Part shown: positions 26,415 through 34,741 of the stretch, piece by piece
How the letters are laid out: each line of letters opens with the position of its first letter
Position numbering within the stretch: position 1 is the stretch's first letter
Origin: Dietzia cinnamea NBRC 102147
GTDB lineage: Bacteria > Actinomycetota > Actinomycetes > Mycobacteriales > Mycobacteriaceae
Assembly (NCBI RefSeq): GCF_001571065.1
Contig: NZ_BCSW01000029.1
Coordinates: 1-38,180 of the forward strand
Direction of reading: 5' to 3'
DNA: 38,180 nt
The notes under the pieces: generated by a model
What the model was told of the DNA's origin: nothing
Database searches by the model: none
What the model saw: only the letters and a program-made list of their open reading frames with translations
Made by a program: the position numbers and the translations under genes

Positions 26415-26485
26415 ACCTCCGCGCCCCGGTGGGCGGCGGCGCGGAGGTGGCGGGGCCGGCCGGGTCGGGTGTCGACCCGGCCGGC
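26415..26485 (-). promoter_or_regulatory. two intercistronic hairpins between gluB and gluC
   Basis: Stem 1 pairs ACCTCCGCGCC (26415-26425) with GGCGCGGAGGT (26438-26448). Stem 2 pairs GCCGGCCGGGTCG (26455-26467) with CGACCCGGCCGGC (26473-26485) around a 5-nt loop. Both are perfect. They probably protect the gluB mRNA 3' end or attenuate transcription, so that binding protein exceeds permease. Confidence 0.6.
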
Positions 26486-26500
26486 AGGGATCGATTCAGA

Positions 26501-27322
26501 TCAAGCGCAGGCGTCCGGCTCGGGCGGGTTGCCCTCGCCCGGGGTGAAGCCGGCGGCGCCGAGGTTCTCCTCGACCGCGGTGTCCCAGCTACCGTCCGAG
26601 ATCATCTCGCGGATGGCCTCGTTGATCTGCTCGCACTTCTCCGTGTCGCCCTTGGCGATGCCCACGCCGTAGCGCTCCTCGGTGAACGGCGCGCCGACCA
26701 CCTTGAGCTGGCCCTGGTACTGGTCCTGGGAAGCGTAGCCCGCGAGGATCGTGTCGTCCGTGGTCAGGGCGTCGACCGCGTTGGACACCAGCGCGGAGAC
26801 GCACTCGGAGTAGGTGCCGAACTCCTGAAGGTTGACGCCCGGCACTTGCTCCTTGACGGTCTGCGCCGAGGTCGAGCCGGTGACCGAGCACAGGCGCTTG
26901 CCGTCGAGGGAGTCCGGCCCGGTGATCGAGTCGTCGTCGGCGCGGACCAGCAGGTCCTGGCCGGCGATGAAGTACGGTCCGGCGAATCCGACCTTCTCCT
27001 TGCGGGAGTCGGTGATGGAGTACGTGGCCACGATCATGTCGACCTGGCCGGTCTCCAGCAGCGTCTCGCGCTGGGCGCTCGGCGCCTGGATCCACTCGAT
27101 GTCGTCCTCGGCGGTGCCGAGCTTCTCGGCGATGTAGCGGGCGACGTCGACGTCGAAGCCGGTGTACTCGTTGCCCTCCTTGAGGCCGAGGCCCGGCTGG
27201 TCGAACTTGATGCCGACCTTGAGCTGGTTCCCGCCGTCGCCGCCGTCATCGCTGCCGCACGCGCTCAGCCCGAGCGCCAGGGAGACGGCCGCCGCGGCCG
27301 CTCCGATCCGTCGGATGTTCAT
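26501..27322 (-). CDS. gluB: glutamate-binding lipoprotein GluB
   Basis: This is a 273-residue substrate-binding protein of the polar-amino-acid (family 3) group. A lipoprotein signal ends LGLSAC with the lipid-modified cysteine at residue 22, followed by a Gly/Asp-rich linker. The domain shows GFDVDVARYIAEKLG, IVATYSITDSRKEKVGFAGPYF and the CSVTGSTSAQ hinge. A second cysteine pair (CSV near 142 and C near 160) may form a disulfide. AAGGAG lies 5 nt before ATG 27322. It captures glutamate outside the membrane and delivers it to GluC/GluD. Confidence 0.9.
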   Translation of the reverse strand: MNIRRIGAAAAAVSLALGLSACGSDDGGDGGNQLKVGIKFDQPGLGLKEGNEYTGFDVDVARYIAEKLGTAEDDIEWIQAPSAQRETLLETGQVDMIVATYSITDSRKEKVGFAGPYFIAGQDLLVRADDDSITGPDSLDGKRLCSVTGSTSAQTVKEQVPGVNLQEFGTYSECVSALVSNAVDALTTDDTILAGYASQDQYQGQLKVVGAPFTEERYGVGIAKGDTEKCEQINEAIREMISDGSWDTAVEENLGAAGFTPGEGNPPEPDACA

Positions 27323-27380
27323 GAGTACTCCTTGTGGGGTGGGGTGGATGGGTCCTGAACGGGTCCGCGGACGGGCCCTT

Positions 27381-28115
27381 CTAGTTGGAGAGGATCTTGG
27401 ACAGGAAGTCCTTGGCCCGGGCGCTCTGCGGATTGGTGAAGAACTCCTCGGGTGTGGCCTGCTCGACCAGCTCGCCGTCCGCCATGAAGATCACGCGGTC
27501 GGCGGCCTTGCGCGCGAAGCCCATCTCGTGGGTCACCACGACCATCGTCATGCCGGTCTTGGCCAGGCCGGTCATCACGTCGAGGACCTCGTTGATCATC
27601 TCGGGGTCGAGGGCGGAGGTCGGCTCGTCGAAGAGCATGACCTTGGGGTCCATGGCCAGCGACCGGGCGATCGCCACGCGCTGCTGCTGGCCACCCGACA
27701 GCTGCGCCGGGTACTTGGCCGCCTGGTGCTCGACCCCGACGCGGGTGAGCAGCTCCATGGCCCGTTTCTCCGCCTCCGCCTTGCTCTGCTTACGGACCTT
27801 GATCGGCCCCAGGGTGACGTTCTCCAAGATCGTCTTGTGGGCGAAAAGATTGAAGGACTGGAAGACCATCCCCACGTCGGCGCGCAGCTTGGCGAGCGCC
27901 TTACCCTCCTCGGGCAGCGGCTTGCCGTCGATCGTGATGGAGCCGGACTCGAAGGTCTCGAGCCGGTTGATGGTGCGGCACAGCGTCGACTTACCGGAGC
28001 CGGACGGCCCGATCACCACGACGACCTCCCCCTGCTCGATGGACAGGTTGATGTCCTTGAGCGCGTGGAAGTCACCGAAGTGCTTATTGACGCCTGAGAT
28101 CTCGACGAGAGCCAT
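27381..28115 (-). CDS. gluA: glutamate ABC transporter ATP-binding protein GluA
   Basis: This is a 244-residue ATPase of the polar-amino-acid family. Walker [10 protein letters not shown] lies at about residues 36-44, the Q-loop is at VFQSFNLF, the signature [16 protein letters not shown] near 140-155, Walker [15 protein letters not shown] near 160 and the switch histidine in [10 protein letters not shown]. It is the first gene of the gluABCD operon. A TATAGT box 7 nt upstream of its ATG, with no ribosome site, implies a leaderless operon mRNA. The 58-bp gap to gluB holds that gene's ribosome site. Confidence 0.92.
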   Translation of the reverse strand: MALVEISGVNKHFGDFHALKDINLSIEQGEVVVVIGPSGSGKSTLCRTINRLETFESGSITIDGKPLPEEGKALAKLRADVGMVFQSFNLFAHKTILENVTLGPIKVRKQSKAEAEKRAMELLTRVGVEHQAAKYPAQLSGGQQQRVAIARSLAMDPKVMLFDEPTSALDPEMINEVLDVMTGLAKTGMTMVVVTHEMGFARKAADRVIFMADGELVEQATPEEFFTNPQSARAKDFLSKILSN

Positions 28116-28122
28116 GTGAGGA

Positions 28123-28128
28123 ACTATA
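28123..28128 (-). promoter_or_regulatory. -10 box for leaderless gluABCD mRNA
   Basis: TATAGT, 7 nt, then the gluA ATG. The best match to consensus among the leaderless boxes in the window. Confidence 0.5.
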
Positions 28129-28215
28129 GGGCTCCGAAAGGCCTCACCGCCCCAAGACCGCGGACGTGTCCGCTACGCGCACCGCGAACCGGTCGACATC
28201 GCGTGCAGCGGTGCG

Positions 28216-28221
28216 TACCGT
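28216..28221 (+). promoter_or_regulatory. -10 box for leaderless desaturase gene
   Basis: TACCGT, 6 nt, then ATG 28228. No ribosome site is present. Confidence 0.42.
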
Positions 28222-28227
28222 CGTTAC

Positions 28228-29466
28228 ATGGCGATATCAGCTGTCAGGGAATACGCCCATCTCACCGCCGACGACGTAGAAGCCATCGGCGAGGAACTCG
28301 AGGCGATCCGCCAGGACGTCGTGGACTCCCTCGGCGACCGCGACCGCCGATACGTGCAGAACACGATCAGACTGCAGCGCGGCCTCGTGGCCGGCGGCCG
28401 AGTCGTCCTGCTCTTCTCCGGGTACCGGCCCGCGTGGGCGCTCGGCACCGGGTTGCTCGCCGCCGGGAAGATCATCGAGAACATGGAGCTCGGGCACAAC
28501 GTGATGCACGGGCAGTGGGACTGGATGAACGACCCGGTCATCCACTCCAGCTCCTGGGAGTGGGACATCGTCGGCACGTCCGAGCACTGGAAGGCCACGC
28601 ACAACTACCACCACCACAAGTACACCAACATCGTCGGCATGGACGACGACGTCGGGTACGGCGTGGTGCGGGTGACGCGCGACCAGCCGTGGCACCCGCC
28701 CAACTCGCTCAACCTGGTCTGGAACACGATGCTCGCGTTCGCGTTCCAGTGGGGCGTGGGCGTCCAGCACCTCGAGATTGCACCGGGGACCATCAACTCC
28801 TCGGGGTGGGACGAGCAGAAGAAGCGGATCGGGCAGTTCCTGCGGAAGGCCCGCCGCCAGGTGGGCAAGGACTACGTGTGGTTCCCGCTGCTGTCGGGCC
28901 CCAACTGGAAGACCACCATGACCGCGAACATGACCGCCAACGTCATCCGCAACCTGTGGTCGAACGCCGTGATCTTCTGCGGTCACTTCCCGGACGGGGC
29001 CGACAAGTTCACCCTGGAGGACCTGGAGAACGAGACCCAGGCGCAGTGGTACCTGCGCCAGATGCTGGGCTCGGCCAACTTCACCGGCAGCAAGCTCATG
29101 CACTTCATGTCCGGCAACCTGTCGTTCCAGATCGAGCACCACCTGTTCCCCACGATCCCGTCCAACCGGTACGCCGAGGTCGCCGAGAAGGTGCAGGACG
29201 TCTGCCGCCGCTGGGATCTGCCGTACACCACCGGCCCGCTGTACAAGCAGTACTGGCAGTCGTGGCGCACCATCGCCAAGCTGTCGCTGCCGAACCGGTT
29301 CCTCAAGGCCACGGCCGACGACGCGCCGGAGACGCGGTCGGAGAAGATGTTCGCCGGCGAGCCGAGGACGTACGAGACCCGCGACGGTCGGCGTGCGGGC
29401 CTGGTCACCGCACTCAAACACCACACGAACCCGCGGCAGCTGCAGCGCATCACCCGGACGGTCTGA
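28228..29466 (+). CDS. membrane fatty-acid (acyl-CoA) desaturase, DesA3-like
   Basis: This 412-residue di-iron desaturase is of the membrane acyl-lipid/acyl-CoA family. Histidine boxes are GHNVMH (H90, H94), HNYHHH from H125, and QIEHHLFP (residues 301-308), where Gln precedes the His pair as in front-end and DesA3-type enzymes. Two hydrophobic stretches, near 60-80 and 165-185, would anchor it in the membrane, with less clear ones near 230-255. The likely reaction is oxygen-dependent insertion of a cis double bond into stearoyl- or palmitoyl-CoA, with electrons from a separate reductase that is not in the window. There is no N-terminal cytochrome b5. A close paralogue lies at the right edge. 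Confidence 0.9.
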   Translation: MAISAVREYAHLTADDVEAIGEELEAIRQDVVDSLGDRDRRYVQNTIRLQRGLVAGGRVVLLFSGYRPAWALGTGLLAAGKIIENMELGHNVMHGQWDWMNDPVIHSSSWEWDIVGTSEHWKATHNYHHHKYTNIVGMDDDVGYGVVRVTRDQPWHPPNSLNLVWNTMLAFAFQWGVGVQHLEIAPGTINSSGWDEQKKRIGQFLRKARRQVGKDYVWFPLLSGPNWKTTMTANMTANVIRNLWSNAVIFCGHFPDGADKFTLEDLENETQAQWYLRQMLGSANFTGSKLMHFMSGNLSFQIEHHLFPTIPSNRYAEVAEKVQDVCRRWDLPYTTGPLYKQYWQSWRTIAKLSLPNRFLKATADDAPETRSEKMFAGEPRTYETRDGRRAGLVTALKHHTNPRQLQRITRTV

Positions 29467-29482
29467 CGTGGCGGGAGACGAC

Positions 29483-29944
29483 GTGGCATCCGGAGACGAC
29501 AACCGCACCCCGAGCGTCGACGAGACGCACCGTCGACCCGAGGGCGCGACCGACGCCGAGGTCGAGGCGGCCGGCAGCGTGAGCGAGGCACTGGAGTACA
29601 TCGAGCGGGCCCGCGGTCGGCTGTACGACCTGCACCAGCTCATCGGGCGAGCGGACATCCTCCTCCAGGAGGCCGCCGACAAGCTCGACGAGATCGGTCG
29701 CACGGAACTCGCCGAACGGATCCGATCCGAGGTCGTGGGGGTCAACGTCCTCCACGGCCGGTGGACGTTCCAGATGGTGGAGGAGTTCGACGACGGCTTC
29801 TGGTCCACCGCGCGCGAGGTCGACCGCGCGGTGCGCGAGGAGCTCACCGGCGGCCGCCGACACGTCCACGAGGCGGAGATGAAAGAGGCCAACAGGACGA
29901 AGGGCCGCCCCGGACACGAGGCGACCCCTGGGGATCCAAATTAG
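29483..29944 (+). CDS. conserved-looking helical protein of unknown function
   Basis: This 153-residue soluble protein has a disordered, charged N-terminus, a helical core from about residue 30 to 130 (SEALEYIERARGRLYDLHQLIGRAD, ADKLDEIGRTELAERI, LHGRWTFQMVEEFDDGFW) and a polar tail. The GTG at 29483 is chosen for a GGGAG site 5 nt upstream; an in-frame GTG at 29468, one base after the desaturase stop, would add five residues. The tight spacing suggests it is cotranscribed with the desaturase. I do not recognise a named domain. Confidence 0.7.
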   Translation: MASGDDNRTPSVDETHRRPEGATDAEVEAAGSVSEALEYIERARGRLYDLHQLIGRADILLQEAADKLDEIGRTELAERIRSEVVGVNVLHGRWTFQMVEEFDDGFWSTAREVDRAVREELTGGRRHVHEAEMKEANRTKGRPGHEATPGDPN

Positions 29945-29976
29945 GATCCGCACGATCGCTCGCGCGGATCACGGGG

Positions 29977-30255
29977 TCAGCCGGTGCGGTGGCGGCCGGC
30001 GATCCGATGCCTTTCGGCCTCGGTGAGGCCGCCCCATACGCCGTACAACTCCTTGGTCTCAAGGGCGAACGTCCGGCAGGTGTCGAAGACCGGGCAGGTG
30101 GCACACACCGCTTTTGCCTGGTCCTCCTTCTTCCGCCGCGCGCCCTTCGACTCCTCCTCGAGGCTGTAGAACAGGTCCTCGTGGCCGATGCACGCCGCAC
30201 CGTCGCGCCACGACCAGAAAGCCGCCATGGGTTCGAGGTTCTTGTATCTGGGCAT
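29977..30255 (-). CDS. WhiB family transcription factor, WhiB3-like
   Basis: This is a 92-residue iron-sulfur regulator. Four cysteines fit the WhiB [4Fe-4S] pattern: one in GAACIGHEDLFY, then C-x2-C-x5-C in VCATCPVFDTC. They are followed by the GVWGG turn and the basic C-terminal tail HRIAGRHRTG that contacts DNA. The long about 28-residue gap between the first two cysteines and the N-terminal tryptophan region resemble WhiB3 more than WhiB1 or WhiB2; WhiB6 cannot be excluded. A GGAGG site precedes ATG 30255. WhiB proteins bind the sigma factor and respond to redox or nitric oxide. Confidence 0.85.
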   Translation of the reverse strand: MPRYKNLEPMAAFWSWRDGAACIGHEDLFYSLEEESKGARRKKEDQAKAVCATCPVFDTCRTFALETKELYGVWGGLTEAERHRIAGRHRTG

Positions 30256-30368
30256 GTGGCCTCCGTTCCCGCCGTTCCGACGTGCCCGTGTCAGGCCCTG
30301 AAAGCTCGGTCGGCAGCGCTCTGCACCCATCCTGTCAGTGATCCGCCTCGCCGTGCGCGGAGTGAACT

Positions 30369-30398
30369 CACATACCGAGAGGTATATGTTCGTGTCAA
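30369..30398 (-). promoter_or_regulatory. whiB promoter with overlapping dyad
   Basis: On the minus strand TTGACA (30393-30398) and TATGTG/GTATGT (about 30369-30375) form -35 and -10 elements with 17-18 bp spacing. The dyad ATACC-gaga-GGTAT (30372-30385) lies within the spacer and -10. Predicted 5' leader about 105 nt. Confidence 0.5.
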
Positions 30399-30484
30399 CG
30401 GGTTGCGCAGCGCTTTTGCAGCAGAATCCACTACAGGTGAGAAGTTGTCCACGCCTCACATTCCGGCCGTGCGGGCGGCAGCGG

Positions 30485-31471
30485 TCACCGTCGAGACGCG
30501 GTCCTCGTCGTCGTCGACCGGATGACCTCCGCGGCGCGCGACGCCGCGCCGTCCACCCCCCACCACTTCCGGATACCCCCGGCTTCGCCGTCCAGAGCGC
30601 GGTCCACCTGCTCGCGCACCGCGTGCGCGACCGCCGTGGGCCCGTCTCCGTACCTCATCACCGACGTGCCGGGGAGCCCGGCCAGCGCCTCGGCGGTGGC
30701 GTCGTACTCGCCGTGATCATGCTTTCCCGGGACCACCACGAGCGGGACGTCCGCGCAGGCGGCGTCGGCGACGGACGTCTGGCCCGCCCCGGTGACCACC
30801 ACATCCGCAGAGCACAGCTCGGACCACGGGTCGTCGTGCCACGCCCCGTCCGGCCCACCCAGCTCCGTCCATTCCGCCACGCCCAGCTCGCCGGCGGTCG
30901 TGCGGACCGCGCGCCAGAACCGGTGGTCCCAGACTTCGGTGGATCCGTTGAGGTGGACCACGCGGGGGCGACGGCGCCGATCGCGCGGCTCGGGCTCGCG
31001 ACGCTCGAAGCGGGAGATCCCGCCGATCTCGTACACCGCACGTCCCGCCTGCGCGACGGCCTCGCGGTGCGCGCCGGGTGGCCACGCCGCGATGAGTTTC
31101 TCGGCGGCACGGCAGCGGAGCCGGTGCGGTTCGTCGTCCCGCAGTCCGGGCGGCAGGGTGCTCACCATCGGGACGCCGGCCATCCGCGCGGCCAGCGACA
31201 TCCCCGGTGACGAGTCGACCCAGAACGCCCGCGGCCGGGCGCGGTCGATCCACGCCACCGCGCTCCGGCGAGCGGCGACCGCGAGACCCTGGGCCGCGAC
31301 CCCGTCGACGGGCAGGTGCACCACCTCGACCCCGGGCGGGCGGAGGGCGTGGTCGAACGGCCCGGTCACGAGCAGCGTGACCTCCTCGCCCCGCTCCCTC
31401 AGAGCCGCGACGACCGGCAGCACCCGGTGCAGATGCCCGCGCCCACGGTTGTGGACGTAGACGCCGATCAT
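30485..31471 (-). CDS. GT-B fold glycosyltransferase (MurG/UGT-like)
   Basis: This is a 328-residue cytoplasmic glycosyltransferase. The N-terminus GRGHLHRVLPVVAALRERGEEVTLLV is the acceptor-side GT-B motif seen in MurG and family-1/28 enzymes. The C-terminal domain has VVTGAGQTSVADAACADVPLVVVPGKHDHGEYDATAEAL, the nucleotide-sugar-binding region. It is short for the family. The nearest functional guess is a glycolipid or cell-wall sugar transferase, but neither donor nor acceptor can be inferred. It starts 13 bp after the DJ-1/PfpI gene, with GAGGAC as ribosome site spanning the junction, so the two form an operon. Confidence 0.75.
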   Translation of the reverse strand: MIGVYVHNRGRGHLHRVLPVVAALRERGEEVTLLVTGPFDHALRPPGVEVVHLPVDGVAAQGLAVAARRSAVAWIDRARPRAFWVDSSPGMSLAARMAGVPMVSTLPPGLRDDEPHRLRCRAAEKLIAAWPPGAHREAVAQAGRAVYEIGGISRFERREPEPRDRRRRPRVVHLNGSTEVWDHRFWRAVRTTAGELGVAEWTELGGPDGAWHDDPWSELCSADVVVTGAGQTSVADAACADVPLVVVPGKHDHGEYDATAEALAGLPGTSVMRYGDGPTAVAHAVREQVDRALDGEAGGIRKWWGVDGAASRAAEVIRSTTTRTASRR

Positions 31472-31484
31472 CGTCGAAACGTCC

Positions 31485-32045
31485 TCAGGCGTCTCCGCGA
31501 AGTGCCTCGAGGAGCGCGTCGCAGAAGGCGGGCAGGTCGTCGGGCCGGCGGCTGGTCGTGATCCCGCCGTCACTGACGAGTTCCGCGTCGACCCACTCCG
31601 CGCCCGCGTTGACCAGATCCGTCCGCAGGCTCGGGTAGGACGTGATCCGGCGGCCGCGGACCACGTCGGCCTCGACGAGCATCCAGGGGGCGTGGCAGAT
31701 GGCGAACACGGGCTTACCCGCGTCGACCATCTCGCGCACCAGGTTGACGGCGTGGGAGTCCTGCCGCAGCGCGTCCGGGTTGGCGACGCCGCCGGGTAGG
31801 ACGAGCACGTCGATGTCGGCGGCCGAGGTGTCGGCGCTGATCCGGTCGACGGCGTGCGCGCCGGCCGGGTCGAGGTGGTCGACCAGCCCGACCTCGCCGC
31901 TGTCCGTGCTGACGAGGATCGGCGTGTGACCCGCCCCGGAGACGGCGCCCCACGGCTCGGTGAGTTCGACGCGCTCGATGCCCTCGGAGGCCACGAGGAA
32001 AGCGACGGTTCGGGTGTCGGTTCGTGCATCCTGTGTCTCGGTCAT
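31485..32045 (-). CDS. DJ-1/PfpI family protein
   Basis: This 186-residue flavodoxin-like protein is of the PfpI/YhbO group. The catalytic set is present: E21 in SEGIERVELTEP, C117 on the nucleophile elbow and H118 in FAICHAPWML. LVLPGGVANPDALR and TSYPSLRTDLVNAGAEWVD are typical of the family. Members act as general stress proteins, with reported deglycase, glyoxalase III or chaperone activity; assignment among these is not possible. It is the first gene of a two-gene operon with the glycosyltransferase and is divergent from the DUF2993 gene. Confidence 0.88.
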   Translation of the reverse strand: MTETQDARTDTRTVAFLVASEGIERVELTEPWGAVSGAGHTPILVSTDSGEVGLVDHLDPAGAHAVDRISADTSAADIDVLVLPGGVANPDALRQDSHAVNLVREMVDAGKPVFAICHAPWMLVEADVVRGRRITSYPSLRTDLVNAGAEWVDAELVSDGGITTSRRPDDLPAFCDALLEALRGDA

Positions 32046-32132
32046 GCCCCCGATCGTGAGGGCGGACACCTACCCTCGCAACCGGTCCCCGAGACGGTGG
32101 ACCGCGTAGCGCGGGTCCGGCACCATACCCCC

Positions 32133-32867
32133 ATGGGACGACGAGATCGGATGGCCGCCAACGGACGTCGCGGCGGCGGGCGACGCGGACGCGGGTGCGG
32201 GTGCTCGCTGCTCGTACTGCTCCTGCTTCTGGTGGGGCTGGTGGTGGCCGCGGAGTTCGGGGCCCGCTGGTATCTGTCCGACCGGGCCGAGAGCGAGGCG
32301 TCCGCCCGGCTCGATGCGCCGGTGTCGGTGGGGTTCGGCAGCACTCCCGTGTTGTGGGATCTGGCCACGACCCAGGCCGTGGGGACGGTCCGGCTGACTT
32401 CTCCGGGCAACGCGACCGTCCCGCGCATCGACGTGACCGGCCACTCCGTCCGGCTGGTCGACGGCGGGATCCGCGCCGACACCGCCGACGGCATCGCGGT
32501 GCTCAGCGGCGAGCAGCTCGCGGCCGCCGCCTCGCAGGGCAACCCGGCGGAGGGCTCACCCGTGGCGGGTCTGACCGAGGTCCGCTCGGTGCGGCCCGAC
32601 CCCGCCGCCGGGCTGCTGCGCGCGGACATCGGCGGGATCGCGGAGGTCGGCGTCGTCCCCGGCGTGACCGACGGTCAGCTGACCCTCACGCCACAGCAGA
32701 CCTCGCTCCTCGGGTTCGACCTGCCGAACGGCCTGTTCTCGGGCATCACGGGCACCGTCGACTCGACCGTCGCCTCGCTGCCCGACGGCGTGGTGATCGA
32801 GGGCGCCCGCGTGGTGCCGGAGGGCCTCGAGGTCGCGCTCGGCGGGCAGGATGTCGTCCTGCAGTAG
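32133..32867 (+). CDS. DUF2993 (LmeA-like) envelope lipid-binding protein
   Basis: This 244-residue protein has a basic N-terminus (RRGGGRRGRGCGC), a single leucine-rich transmembrane anchor or uncleaved signal at about 24-42, and an extracytoplasmic domain of the DUF2993 type (AEFGARWYLSDRAESEASARL, then VPRIDVTGHSVRL and LGFDLPNGLFSGITG). The family includes mycobacterial LmeA, which is involved in lipomannan elongation and binds phospholipid. The role here is inferred from fold only. A later ATG at 32151 is an alternative start. It converges on the cyclase gene 15 bp away. Confidence 0.75.
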   Translation: MGRRDRMAANGRRGGGRRGRGCGCSLLVLLLLLVGLVVAAEFGARWYLSDRAESEASARLDAPVSVGFGSTPVLWDLATTQAVGTVRLTSPGNATVPRIDVTGHSVRLVDGGIRADTADGIAVLSGEQLAAAASQGNPAEGSPVAGLTEVRSVRPDPAAGLLRADIGGIAEVGVVPGVTDGQLTLTPQQTSLLGFDLPNGLFSGITGTVDSTVASLPDGVVIEGARVVPEGLEVALGGQDVVLQ

Positions 32868-32882
32868 CAGCGGGAGTCCGTC

Positions 32883-34502
32883 TTAGCGGGAGTCCGCGCC
32901 GTCCGCGCCGTCCGCGGTGTCAGCCGCCTCCGGCGTGTCCGCCGCGTCGGCCGGCGCGCACAGCCGGGTCGGTTCGTCCCGCCCCCGCACGACCTGCGAG
33001 CCCACCTCGTCCCAGCGGCCACGCTCGACCTCCGCGGCGGCGTCGGTCGCCGCGCCCGAGGCCAGGACGAGCCCGGGCCGGTCCTTGGCCAGCTCGCACA
33101 GGCGCGCGGCCTCGTTGACCGCGTCGCCGATCACCGTGTACTCGAAGCGGTCGTCCGAGCCGACGTACCCGGCCACCACGTCGCCGAACGACGCCCCGAT
33201 GCCGGCGCGGCAGTCGGGCACCCGCTCCTGCAGCCGCCGCCCGAGGACGCGCGCACACGCCAGGGTCGCGGTGGCCGGGTCCGCCATCGACCGCGGCGCC
33301 CCGAACACCACGAGCGCGGCGTCGCCCAGGAAGCTGTCCACGATGCCGTCGTACTCCTCCACGGTCTCCACCACCACGGAGAAGAACTGGTTGAGCACGT
33401 CCACCACCTCGGAGGCCTCGGACCGCACCGCCATCTCGGTGGAGCCGATGAGGTCCACGAACACGACGCCGACGCGCGAGTCCCGCCCGCCCAGTTCGGG
33501 CTCGTGGAGTTCGGCGGCCTCGGCCACGTCGCGGCCCACGTGCCGCCCGAACAGGTCCCGCAGCCGCTCGCGCTCCTGGAGCCCGGAGGCCATCTGGTTG
33601 AAGCCGCGTTGCAGCTCGCCGAGCTCGGTGCCGTCGTAGACCACCACCCGCCGGGACAGGGTGCCGGCCGTGATGTCCTCCATCGCCCACCGCACGCTGC
33701 GCAGCGGGCCGATCATCGAGGCCGTCGCCAGCGAGATGAGGAGGAACCCGGCCAGCAGTGAGGTGGCACCGAGGACGATGACGACGACGGCGAGGCGTTC
33801 CAGTGACAGGGCGCGGCCCGCGAGGGTGTAGATCGCCACGATGATCAGGCCTGTCACGGGGACCCCGCTGCCCAGGGCCCATGCCACCCGGAGCCGCGTC
33901 ATGGCGCCGAGGAACCGGGCCCGCGGCGCCCTGCCGGTGGACAGCGCGACCGCCGCGACGGGACGCAGTCCGAAGTCGGCCAGCAGGAACGCGACACCGC
34001 ACACGACCAGGCCGGCGAACACGATCGTGAATCCCACGACCGGGATCGACGACGGGTCCACCACGCCGTACGCGGGGGTCACCACGGCCGCGCCGAGCAG
34101 CCACAGGAACGCCTGGATGAGGGTGATGCGCCCCGGCAGCCGAAGGGTACGGATGCGCTGCCGATCAGTGGGTTCGTGTCCCTCCAGGAACCAGCGGACC
34201 CGGCGGTAGACGGCGCGGGTCACCCACACCGTGCCCGTGATGACCGCCAACGACACGTAGACGGGCACGACGATCACGGTGGGGACAAGGAACTCCCGCG
34301 AGAGCAGCGCCGGGCCGGGCAGCACGAAGAAGATCAACGTCACGGCGACGGCGACGCCCACGAGGTTGGAGCCCAGTAGCGACAGGATCAACAGGATCCG
34401 GACGCGCCAGGCGCGGATCCGGGCGGATTCCCGCTCCCGTCCGAGCAGCACCGACCCGAGCTCCGGGCGGCGCAGTAGGGACAGGTCGAGTCGCACGATC
34501 AC
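32883..34502 (-). CDS. membrane HAMP class III adenylate/guanylate cyclase
   Basis: This is a 539-residue protein: six transmembrane helices (about 37-60, 73-95, 125-147, 155-177, 208-230, 238-262), a HAMP domain at about 262-315, and a class III cyclase domain at 340-505. It has the Rv1318c/Rv3645 arrangement. Metal ligands D350 (VVFVDLIGS) and D394 (FLGDAAL) are present, as are substrate-selecting D460, and N463 and R467 (VIGDAVNEAARL) for the transition state. However, the lysine expected four residues before D394 is S390. The C-terminal 30 residues are an Asp/Ala repeat. The start is GTG 34502 with no clear ribosome site; GTG 34496 is an alternative. Confidence 0.87.
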   Translation of the reverse strand: MIVRLDLSLLRRPELGSVLLGRERESARIRAWRVRILLILSLLGSNLVGVAVAVTLIFFVLPGPALLSREFLVPTVIVVPVYVSLAVITGTVWVTRAVYRRVRWFLEGHEPTDRQRIRTLRLPGRITLIQAFLWLLGAAVVTPAYGVVDPSSIPVVGFTIVFAGLVVCGVAFLLADFGLRPVAAVALSTGRAPRARFLGAMTRLRVAWALGSGVPVTGLIIVAIYTLAGRALSLERLAVVVIVLGATSLLAGFLLISLATASMIGPLRSVRWAMEDITAGTLSRRVVVYDGTELGELQRGFNQMASGLQERERLRDLFGRHVGRDVAEAAELHEPELGGRDSRVGVVFVDLIGSTEMAVRSEASEVVDVLNQFFSVVVETVEEYDGIVDSFLGDAALVVFGAPRSMADPATATLACARVLGRRLQERVPDCRAGIGASFGDVVAGYVGSDDRFEYTVIGDAVNEAARLCELAKDRPGLVLASGAATDAAAEVERGRWDEVGSQVVRGRDEPTRLCAPADAADTPEAADTADGADGADSR

Positions 34503-34721
34503 CTATGGTGCCACCCCGCACCGACACTCGTGATGTCCTCGTCACACCTGTCTCGGGGAATGGGGTGCGCGGTCCGTCGGCGCGTAGGGTGGTCTCCGGA
34601 CGGCCCGCACCACTCTTGCCTCGGGCCGCGGCCTGTCGACCATCCCGTGGTCGCGCACCGGACGTACCGCCTGAGTGGCGATGCGATTCTCCGTGAGCGC
34701 GCCGGGCAAGACGCCATCCTC

Positions 34722-34727
34722 TATGTT
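34722..34727 (+). promoter_or_regulatory. -10 box for the helicase gene
   Basis: TATGTT lies 14 nt before the TTG start. A GGAG at 34730-34733 could serve as ribosome site on a very short leader. No -35 element is evident. Confidence 0.35.
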
Positions 34728-34741
34728 CGGAGCACTTCCTC

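Noticed and set aside
30435-30455. Single DnaA-box-like TTGTCCACG.
   Set aside because: One isolated near-match with no cluster, AT-rich unwinding region or dnaA/dnaN neighbours; expected by chance.
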